Positions 48,355 to 54,653 of a DNA stretch of 54,653 bases are shown one piece after another. Each line of letters begins with the position of its first letter. The stretch's first letter is position 1. Source of the DNA: Bacteroidales bacterium (GTDB taxonomy: Bacteria; Bacteroidota; Bacteroidia; Bacteroidales; Bacteroidaceae). The notes beneath the pieces were generated by a model. It was not told where the DNA came from. It worked only from the letters and a program-made list of their open reading frames with translations, and searched no databases. The translations under genes and the position numbers were made by a program. The stretch spans positions 1 through 54,653 of the forward strand of contig SFJN01000004.1 of the NCBI GenBank assembly GCA_004555055.1. The letters are read 5' to 3'.

Positions 48355-48834
48355 ATGAAAAAGAAACTTTTTCCGCTCTTCTTTCTTGCTATGCCTATTT
48401 CTGCAATGGCTTATATAGGGGAAGACCTAATGAAGGTGAATACCGTTGGCGGAGATTCCTGGAGTTATCAAGTGGAGCTTATCAACCGTCTGCTGTTCGG
48501 TGAAGAGACGTTCACTGTCAGCACTTCTGATGAAAGTGCGTCCGTGACCTTTGCCTATGCAGATGTCAGGAATATCTCTTTCTATTTCGATGGCACCGGA
48601 ATCTCACTTCCTATGGTTCAGGCGTGTGCACTCAAGGCCGAGGTATTGGGTGACGAACTCCACATTTCCGGACTTGACGACCGGCATGATGCCAAGGTGG
48701 AGGTTTATGATGCACGGGGGCGCAAGGTGCGTTCAGCAGTGCTCTGCGGTGCTGGAACAATCAATGTTTCCGGACTTATTCCAGGTGCATATGTCCTTAA
48801 GGCTGCAGCCCAGACCTTGAAGTTTACTAAATAA
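48355..48834 (+). CDS. Small secreted protein with C-terminal sorting-like domain
   Basis: A 159-residue exported protein. A signal peptide ends AMAYIG (residue ~20). The middle has AYADVRNISFYFDG, a short strand motif also found near the start of the next gene's product. The C-terminal half (KVEVYDARGRKVRSAVL, then GLIPGAYVLKAAAQTLKFTK) is a T9SS sorting-domain-like fold, so little remains that could be a separate functional domain. It begins a two-gene unit with the 448-residue protein (27 nt apart). I do not recognise a function. Confidence 0.75.
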   Translation: MKKKLFPLFFLAMPISAMAYIGEDLMKVNTVGGDSWSYQVELINRLLFGEETFTVSTSDESASVTFAYADVRNISFYFDGTGISLPMVQACALKAEVLGDELHISGLDDRHDAKVEVYDARGRKVRSAVLCGAGTINVSGLIPGAYVLKAAAQTLKFTK

Positions 48835-48861
48835 TCAAATTTCAGCAAAAAAAGAAAAACG

Positions 48862-50208
48862 ATGAAAAATATCTTCCGTTCCCTTACTCTCCTGGCCGCG
48901 TGTGCCGTATGTGCGTTCAGTGCTTCTGCACAGACCAACCCCAACCGTCTGCTGGTGAATACAGAAGCAGGTTCCAAAGGCTTTCTTGTTGAACGCATCC
49001 AGGACATCACCTTTGCCCGTGTAGATGGCGAAGTGAAGGCCAATGTCGAAGTTACCAGTGTGGATGCCGAGCTGATTACGGTAAGCATTCTCCGCACTGA
49101 GGCATGTCAGGGGTTCCGTCTTTCGGTGATGCCTGCCACTGTGGCCGACACCTATTATCCTCATCCCGACTATATGGTGCAGAAAATCGAAGCCGAAGAA
49201 CCCAATGTGTATTATCAGGACTTTGCCGAAGGTCAGATTTCCGGTGCCGTACTTCAGGACAATACCAAGTACAGCGTCGTTACCGTGGGTTACGACAAAT
49301 ACGGCATTGCCTGCGGTCTCTGCCGTGCCGATTTTACCACTCCCCGTGCCGATATTGTAGGCACTCCCAAGGTGATCACCACCGTGAAGGAACTTGACAA
49401 GAATACCTATACCCTTCATTGCGAGCCCAATGCCGATGTTGCCGGCTATGCCATCGTGACTGCCGAAAAGGGACTTTGCCAGCAGCAGTGCGCCATGTTC
49501 GGATTTGCAAACTTCGGTGACATGGTGCGTACATGGGGATTGGTTTCGGAACCTGCAGAAGCCCAGGATTTCACCTTCGATAACCGCAATCCCGGTACCG
49601 ATTACGAGTTCTTCGTCCAGGCCTGGGATGCCCAGGGAACTTATGTAGACTGTGATACCATCAGCCTTCATACCCCCGGATTGGGCGACAGCGGTGAGGC
49701 CAGCGTCAGCATTACCCTCGGAGACTACTGTCTGAACGATTGGGGAGGCCAGATGCTTCCTTCGCAGTTCATCACCTTTACTCCCGATGAGCATACTGCT
49801 GCCTATCGCTATGCCGTTTACTTTGCAAAGGCCAACGGCGAGAATATCGGTTACGATGACTACAAGGACGAAATCCAACAGGAACTTTGCACCGAGGCTC
49901 CCGTGCCCGGTATGGCATACTGGTTCTTCTACGAACCCCTTACCACCGACTTCCAACTCAACCCCAATACTGAATATGTAGCCATTGCTGCCGGCAAGAA
50001 TGCCGAGGATGTATGGGGCAAGGTTACCGAGCTCCGCTTCACCACTCCTGCTGCACCCTCTGCAGCCCCTGTACTTGTGAAGAAGTCTGCAGGCATCACC
50101 TCCGGCAGCGGCATCATACAACGTCCCTATGTTCCTGCGGTTCGTAGCGGTAAGGGTGAACTCTCCAGCCGGATGCAGACCAAGGGACTTGTCCTCAGTG
50201 GCAAGTAA
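48862..50208 (+). CDS. Secreted protein with fibronectin III-like domains
   Basis: A 448-residue exported protein. A signal peptide ends SASAQT (residue ~24). A short module RIQDITFARVDGE follows and echoes the previous gene's ISFYFDG. Several fibronectin III-like beta domains make up the body (ADTYYPHPDYMVQ, PNTEYVAIAAGKNAEDVWGK). The C-terminus is unusual for this window: low-complexity Ala/Ser/Gly-rich, ending QTKGLVLSGK, with no clear T9SS domain. A strong terminator (50335-50386) ends the transcript. Role unknown; it probably acts at the cell surface together with the 159-residue protein. Confidence 0.78.
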   Translation: MKNIFRSLTLLAACAVCAFSASAQTNPNRLLVNTEAGSKGFLVERIQDITFARVDGEVKANVEVTSVDAELITVSILRTEACQGFRLSVMPATVADTYYPHPDYMVQKIEAEEPNVYYQDFAEGQISGAVLQDNTKYSVVTVGYDKYGIACGLCRADFTTPRADIVGTPKVITTVKELDKNTYTLHCEPNADVAGYAIVTAEKGLCQQQCAMFGFANFGDMVRTWGLVSEPAEAQDFTFDNRNPGTDYEFFVQAWDAQGTYVDCDTISLHTPGLGDSGEASVSITLGDYCLNDWGGQMLPSQFITFTPDEHTAAYRYAVYFAKANGENIGYDDYKDEIQQELCTEAPVPGMAYWFFYEPLTTDFQLNPNTEYVAIAAGKNAEDVWGKVTELRFTTPAAPSAAPVLVKKSAGITSGSGIIQRPYVPAVRSGKGELSSRMQTKGLVLSGK

Positions 50209-50334
50209 GCCTTCCAATCGTAGGGCGGGGCGTACTTTTTTGTCCGCTTTGTCCTTTGGAGTACTTCTTTCTTCCTCCTTGTAAAGCGAAGCCGAACCGA
50301 AGACAAAGTCAAGGAAGAAGGTGAAACTAAATGA

Positions 50335-50386
50335 GCGCCACAGCATTCTGCAAGGAATTCAGAATGCTGTGGCGCTTTTTTCTTTT
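50335..50386 (+). terminator. Intrinsic terminator after the 448-residue secreted-protein gene
   Basis: A perfect 16-bp stem, GCGCCACAGCATTCTG with its complement, around a 9-nt loop, followed by TTTTTTCTTTT. Confidence 0.94.
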
Positions 50387-50616
50387 GACATTCAAATCGG
50401 AATACGGATGGTTACGCAAAACCAGGCGTCGGATTTTGGGAAAACGTACGAGTGTGCAATATTTTTCAGCGTCCTTTTTCGGAAGCCTCCAGCCTGCTGA
50501 ACTACGTCGTTAACGGGCTGAGAATGGCCTCGGAAGCCACCACGTCTTGCTTTGGACCGAAATATCGTAAAATCAGAGAAAAGGCATTTTTGCGCCATTT
50601 TCGGCCGGAAAACAAG

Positions 50617-50698
50617 AAACATCGGACTTCTTTGGCACAAAGTACGGATGTTTTGCATCGAAAGTACGGATGTTTGTGTCGAAGAAGTCCGATGTTTT
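50617..50698 (-). repeat. Palindromic intergenic element, copy 3 (core inverted)
   Basis: The arms AAACATCGGACTTCTT and AAGAAGTCCGATGTTT bound a core that matches the reverse complement of copy 1's core (about 39 of 40 bases by eye), while the left flank CCGGAAAACAA matches copy 1 in the forward direction. Strand refers to the core orientation. The stem keeps pairing through GGCACAAA/TTTGTGTC, with G-U pairs. Confidence 0.88.
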
Positions 50699-50863
50699 AG
50701 CCTCCCCAATACGGCTTTTTGTAATTTTTTTGCCCTGTTTTTTTAGGTTTTTGCCGCGAAAACCGATGAATTCGGCTGATGTGAGTGCATTCCGAATTTG
50801 AAAAAAAATGACAACGAGAGATGGCAAAACGCTGAAAAACCGTCCAAAATCCGTTCTAGAAGT

Positions 50864-50879
50864 GACACGATGCCGTGTC
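50864..50879. repeat. Small palindrome GACACG-ATGC-CGTGTC
   Basis: The same 6-base arms as the palindrome at 34121-34136, in a gene-free stretch downstream of rarA. Function unknown. Confidence 0.5.
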
Positions 50880-51095
50880 AAAATTTTTGAAGGTTCACAG
50901 GCTCATTTGCAGGTGCTTGAAAGGGCAGGCACAAGTGATTTTGGGAGGAGTGTGCAATTTTTTTTCTTGCGTCTTTTGGGCTTTGCATGAATATTGCAGG
51001 CTATGGTGATGCCGAGGGTTGTGAAAGCTTCCGGCAAAGTCCCTGAAGCACCTTTTCCTGCAATTTGTTGATGCCCTGCGGTACGATGGAAAATG

Positions 51096-52376
51096 TCAGG
51101 CTTTGCCAGTGTTCCATTTCGGCCAGCATGTGCGCATTCGTTCTTCGCTTCGCGCTTCCTGTGGATTCCGGGCCGGATGCCATAGATGGAGGTTCTCCAG
51201 CCCATCGGGCAGGTATTGCTGTGCAACGAAATGGTCGGGATAGTCGTGGGGATAGAGGTACCCGTCGTGGTAGTGCAACTGCTTCATCAGTTCCGTGGGC
51301 GCATTGCGCAGGTGCAGGGGCACGGGCAGATTTCCTGTTTTCGAAACCATGTCGAGGGCAGTGTCAATGGCAAGGTATGCCGAGTTGCTTTTCGGACTTG
51401 TAGCAAGGTACACCGTTGCTTCGGCCAAAGGTATGCGTCCTTCGGGCCACCCGATTTTATTTACCGCATCGAAGGCGGCATTGGCCAGAAGCAGGGCGTT
51501 GGGGTTTGCCAGTCCGATGTCTTCAGCAGCAGAGATGACTAATCGTCGGGCGATGAACTTGGGGTCCTCGCCTCCTGCAATCATCCTGGCAAGCCAATAC
51601 AGTGCGGCGTCGGGGTCGCTGCCACGGATGCTCTTGATGAAAGCCGAGATGATGTCATAATGCATCTCGCCATCCTTGTCGTAGGCCATGGGATTCTGTT
51701 GCAGTCGTTCGGTAACAGTGGCATTGTCGATGACTATCGTCTGGTTTTCGGGGGTGGCGTTGGCGATGAGGTCAAGGATGTTGAGGAGCTTTCGGGCATC
51801 GCCTCCGGCATAGCGCATGATGGCTTCGGTCTCCCTCACTTCCACGTGACGCTCCTTGAGGATGATGTCGTGCCTGATGGCGTGGTCGATCAGGGTTAGG
51901 AGTTCGTCCCTGTCCAAAGGTTTCAGCACGTATACCTGACAGCGTGAGAGGAGAGGACGGATGACTTCGAACGAGGGGTTCTCCGTGGTGGCGCCGATGA
52001 GTGTGACATCACCTGTCTCCACTGCCGCCAGCAGACTGTCCTGCTGCGACTTCGAGAACCGGTGAATTTCGTCGATGAAAAGGATGGGGCTGACAGTATT
52101 GAAGAAACGTTCGGAACGTGCCTGTTCTATTGCTTCGCGCACGTCCTTTACGCCGCTGTTTACGGCCGAAAGGGTATGGAACGGTGTGTCGAGTTGGCGG
52201 GCAATGATTTTTGCGAGCGTTGTCTTTCCCACTCCGGGAGGTCCCCAGAGGATGAAGGAGGATATCCGTCCGCTGTCAATCATGTTGCGGAGTACGGCCC
52301 CTTCGCCTACAAGGTGGCGCTGGCCGATATACTCGTTGAGCGTGGTAGGTCGCAGGCGTTCAGCAAGAGGTTGCAT
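51096..52376 (-). CDS. rarA: Replication-associated recombination protein A (RarA/MgsA)
   Basis: A 426-residue AAA+ ATPase of the clamp-loader-like family that acts at stalled replication forks. Motifs: GPPGVGKTT (Walker A, near residue 45), FIDEIHRF (Walker B), GATTENPSF (sensor 1) and the RARA C-terminal tetramerisation region with GSDPDAALYWLARM. Length is close to normal (~420-450). The ATG at 52376 gives the usual MQPLAERLRP opening. It is the only gene on this side of the 50-51 kb gap and lies upstream of the Uup-like ATPase on the same strand, 73 nt away. Confidence 0.97.
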   Translation of the reverse strand: MQPLAERLRPTTLNEYIGQRHLVGEGAVLRNMIDSGRISSFILWGPPGVGKTTLAKIIARQLDTPFHTLSAVNSGVKDVREAIEQARSERFFNTVSPILFIDEIHRFSKSQQDSLLAAVETGDVTLIGATTENPSFEVIRPLLSRCQVYVLKPLDRDELLTLIDHAIRHDIILKERHVEVRETEAIMRYAGGDARKLLNILDLIANATPENQTIVIDNATVTERLQQNPMAYDKDGEMHYDIISAFIKSIRGSDPDAALYWLARMIAGGEDPKFIARRLVISAAEDIGLANPNALLLANAAFDAVNKIGWPEGRIPLAEATVYLATSPKSNSAYLAIDTALDMVSKTGNLPVPLHLRNAPTELMKQLHYHDGYLYPHDYPDHFVAQQYLPDGLENLHLWHPARNPQEARSEERMRTCWPKWNTGKA

Positions 52377-52449
52377 GTATTTTCAATAAAGCGGTGTTGG
52401 ATTCTGACAAAAAATATTCCCTAAAGATTTGCCATGCTTACAGGAGGCT

Positions 52450-54315
52450 TCAGGCCCATTCGCTGAGCTCGAGCCATCGCATCGACTTTTCATCAATCTC
52501 GTTGTTCACTTCGGGGAGGCGGCATGAAAGGGCGGTAATTTCTTCCACGCTGAGTGTGCCAGAGCACAGTTTCGTTTCTATTTCCGCCTTTTCAGTTTCC
52601 AGGTTTTCAATGTCCTTTTCAAGCGCCTCGTATTCCTTCCGTTCGGCATATGTCAGTCGGCGTCGGCGGTCCGAGCCTTCGTGCACGGGTTTCCGCTTGC
52701 TTTCTGACGGGCGAGCCTTCTTCTCTTCGTGTATGGCTTCTTTCTCCTTGATGGCCTGATAGTCGCGGTATTGTGTGTAGTTTCCGGGAAAATCGTCCAC
52801 TATGCCATTGCCGCGGAACACGAGAAGGTGGTCTACCACCTTGTCCATGAAGTAGCGGTCGTGGCTGACGACGATGACACATCCGCGGAAGTCATATAGG
52901 TATTCTTCAAGGATCTGTAAGGTAGCAATGTCGAGGTCGTTGGTCGGTTCGTCGAGGATGAGGAAGTTGGGGTTCTGCATCAATACCAGGCAAAGTTGCA
53001 GCCGTCGTTTTTCGCCTCCCGAAAGCTTGTAGACATAGTCCTGCTGTCGGGTAGGTGGAAAGAGGAAATGGCTGAGGAACTGCATGGCGGTGAGCCGACG
53101 GCCTCCGCCCAGGTCGATGGTTTCCGCTACGCGCCGCACCACGTCAATAACCTTCATCTGGTTGTCGACGGGCATTCCTTCCTGCGAAAAATAGCCGAAC
53201 TTTACGGTTTCGCCGACGACAAAGCGCCCTTCGCTGACGGGCACTTCGCCAAGTAGCATCTTGATGAACGTGGATTTTCCCGTGCCGTTGTTGCCGACGA
53301 TGCCCATCTTTTCGTAGCGGGAGAAATTGTAGTAGAAGTCGCGCAGAATGACGGTTCCGTCCTCAAAGACCTTCGACACATATTGTGCCTCAAAGATTTT
53401 GCTGCCGATATATCCGCTTTTGATGTCAAGCCGTGCCGCCCTTTCCTCGGTGCGGCGCCGTGCCTGCTGTTCGAGCTCATAGAAAGCCTCCTTGCGCGAA
53501 CGGCTCTTGTGGCCGCGTGCCTGTGGCTGCCGTCTCATCCAGTCGAGTTCCTTGCGATAAAGGTTTCGCGCACGGTCAATGTTTGCATTGGTTGCAGCAA
53601 TGCGTTCCTCACGTTTTTCGAGATAATAGGCGTAGTTCCCACGGTAGGTGTACATGGTACGTTCGTCAAGTTCCACGATGGTGGCGCATACACGGTCAAG
53701 GAAATAGCGGTCGTGTGTGACGAGGAGCAGGGCCTTGGTCTGACGTTGCAGATACTGTTCGAGCCATTCTATCATCTCCAGGTCGAGGTGGTTGGTAGGT
53801 TCGTCGAGGATGAGGAGGTCGGGATTGGCAATGAGCACGCTGGCGAGAGCCACACGTTTCCGTTGGCCTCCGGAGAGGAGCCCCACAGGCTTTTGCAGAT
53901 TGGTGATCTTCAGCTTGGTCAGCACCTGTTCTGCGCGCATCTCTATGTCGTTCCACTCCTCATCGGCATCGAGCGCTGCGGTGTGTGCTTCAAGCGACAT
54001 GCCGCATTCGCTGATGAGGAGTGAAGAGTATTCCGATTTCAGTCTTGAAGTGACAGCTTCGATGACTGTTTTCTCCGGGTCGAACTCCGGCTGTTGTTCC
54101 AGCATCCCGATGCGCAGACCTTTCATAAAGACGATATCACCGGAATCAGCGCTGTCCTTTCCGGCAATGATGGAAAGTAGAGTCGACTTTCCTGCACCGT
54201 TGCGTGCTATCAGTCCCACATGCTGTCCTTCGGCTACACTCATCGAAATGTCTTCGAAGAGTACCAGGTCACCGATGCTTTTGGTAAGATGTTGGATATC
54301 AAGATAAGGGGTCAT
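52450..54315 (-). CDS. ABC-F family ATPase, Uup-like
   Basis: A 621-residue soluble protein with two ABC domains (ARNGAGKST and LLILDEPTNHLDLE; GNNGTGKST and LILDEPTNDLDIA) and no membrane segments. The inter-domain region contains MRRQPQARGHKSRSRKEAF, and the C-terminal ~80 residues form a coiled coil (LEKDIENLETEKAEIETKL), both as in the Uup group, which is linked to ribosome function and to suppressing transposon excision. It is the second ABC-F gene in the window; the two share the same architecture but differ in sequence. A TACCTTTG box lies 72 nt upstream. Confidence 0.92.
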   Translation of the reverse strand: MTPYLDIQHLTKSIGDLVLFEDISMSVAEGQHVGLIARNGAGKSTLLSIIAGKDSADSGDIVFMKGLRIGMLEQQPEFDPEKTVIEAVTSRLKSEYSSLLISECGMSLEAHTAALDADEEWNDIEMRAEQVLTKLKITNLQKPVGLLSGGQRKRVALASVLIANPDLLILDEPTNHLDLEMIEWLEQYLQRQTKALLLVTHDRYFLDRVCATIVELDERTMYTYRGNYAYYLEKREERIAATNANIDRARNLYRKELDWMRRQPQARGHKSRSRKEAFYELEQQARRRTEERAARLDIKSGYIGSKIFEAQYVSKVFEDGTVILRDFYYNFSRYEKMGIVGNNGTGKSTFIKMLLGEVPVSEGRFVVGETVKFGYFSQEGMPVDNQMKVIDVVRRVAETIDLGGGRRLTAMQFLSHFLFPPTRQQDYVYKLSGGEKRRLQLCLVLMQNPNFLILDEPTNDLDIATLQILEEYLYDFRGCVIVVSHDRYFMDKVVDHLLVFRGNGIVDDFPGNYTQYRDYQAIKEKEAIHEEKKARPSESKRKPVHEGSDRRRRLTYAERKEYEALEKDIENLETEKAEIETKLCSGTLSVEEITALSCRLPEVNNEIDEKSMRWLELSEWA

Positions 54316-54386
54316 TTTGCGGTCAAAGGGTATGATATGACGTGTTTTTGGGGGACAAACTTTTAAAAAAAGCCATAAAGTTGATG

Positions 54387-54394
54387 CAAAGGTA
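54387..54394 (-). promoter_or_regulatory. -7 box of the Uup-like gene
   Basis: TACCTTTG on the minus strand matches TAnnTTTG; its downstream edge lies 71 nt from the start codon at 54315. A -33 box is not clear. Confidence 0.55.
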
Positions 54395-54653
54395 GAAAAA
54401 AAGGAGGAAAAACTTTAGGTGTTCTTTGAAAATGTCTAAATTTGTCTGCGAAAAAGCACTTTCTTATCCATTGCATTACGGCATAAACATAAAGTTGTGC
54501 GTGCTGTTCGAGCCGCGTTTTTTTATCACTGAAAACGGGTGTTCCGGATTAGGAGCGAAACGACGGTTTTCATGCCATTGTCATACGGCCTTATATCATA
54601 CAAGGGGGACGATACTTGTATGAAGAGGCAATATGACAGTTTTCCCCATACAC
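54395..54653. other. Gene-free window edge with a long imperfect hairpin
   Basis: No supported gene in the last 259 nt. A hairpin at 54579-54638 pairs TGTCATA with TATGACA, GCCT with AGGC and TCATACAAG with CTTGTATGA (the last 9 bp perfect, at 54596-54623). It could be a terminator or a repeat belonging to a gene outside the window. Confidence 0.45.

Larger units (their letters stand above)
50209..51095. other. Gene-free intergenic region between the secreted-protein gene and rarA
   Basis: About 890 nt between convergent genes. It contains the terminator at 50335-50386, palindromic element copy 3 (50617-50698) and a small palindrome (50864-50879). Short ORFs here lack any recognisable protein features. 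I see no RNA gene. Confidence 0.6.

Noticed and set aside
48835..50346. A 503-residue open frame antisense to the 448-residue secreted protein
   Set aside because: Composition is typical of a reverse-strand shadow and it crosses the intrinsic terminator; the plus-strand gene has a signal peptide and a promoter.

Overview
The window looks like a chromosomal segment of a Bacteroidales bacterium, most likely of the Prevotellaceae (inferred from gene content and style, not from a database match). It has TAnnTTTG-type -7 promoter boxes, several secreted proteins whose C-termini resemble type IX secretion (T9SS/Por) sorting domains, a BspA-like leucine-rich repeat protein, an FHS-family sugar permease, and housekeeping genes with Bacteroidales-type sequences. 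Long antisense ORFs are shadows of moderately GC-rich genes.

Layout. 1-3.6 kb: secreted GH20 hexosaminidase and a GT2 glycosyltransferase (minus strand). 3.6-6.8 kb: recR, a small membrane protein, engB and an orphan sensor histidine kinase. 6.9-10.5 kb: a Wza-like export lipoprotein and a Wzc-like tyrosine kinase behind a long leader, with no polysaccharide synthesis genes next to them. 10.6-16.5 kb: ruvX, def, a TPR protein, a U32 peptidase/RlhA-like protein and a lipoprotein with a zinc ribbon. 16.9-17.4 kb: three identical tRNA-Val(UAC) genes. 17.5-25.8 kb: a 1463-residue adhesin-like protein, a cyclophilin and a BspA-like protein with four tandem modules. 25.8-32.7 kb: serS, FHS permease, M13 peptidase and an ABC-F ATPase. 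33-40.5 kb: M23/LysM peptidase, a long gene-free stretch, a DbpA-like helicase, a DUF4375 protein, smpB and a broken metH. 40.6-50.2 kb: accessory surface proteins (M6 protease, adhesin-like protein, lipoprotein, WYL regulator and two small secreted proteins). 50.2-54.6 kb: a gene-free stretch, rarA and a Uup-type ABC-F ATPase.

The most unusual signals are not protein-coding. First, a dispersed repeat with a 75- or 79-bp period overlaps the 3' ends of two unrelated genes (GH20 and engB) and appears to supply their last codons and stop. Second, an ~83-bp palindromic element occurs three times between genes; its hairpin arms co-vary, and in one copy the core is inverted relative to its flank. 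Third, metH carries a ~71-nt net deletion and a second frameshift. I see no CRISPR array, prophage, insertion sequence with transposase, rRNA operon or recognisable defence island.
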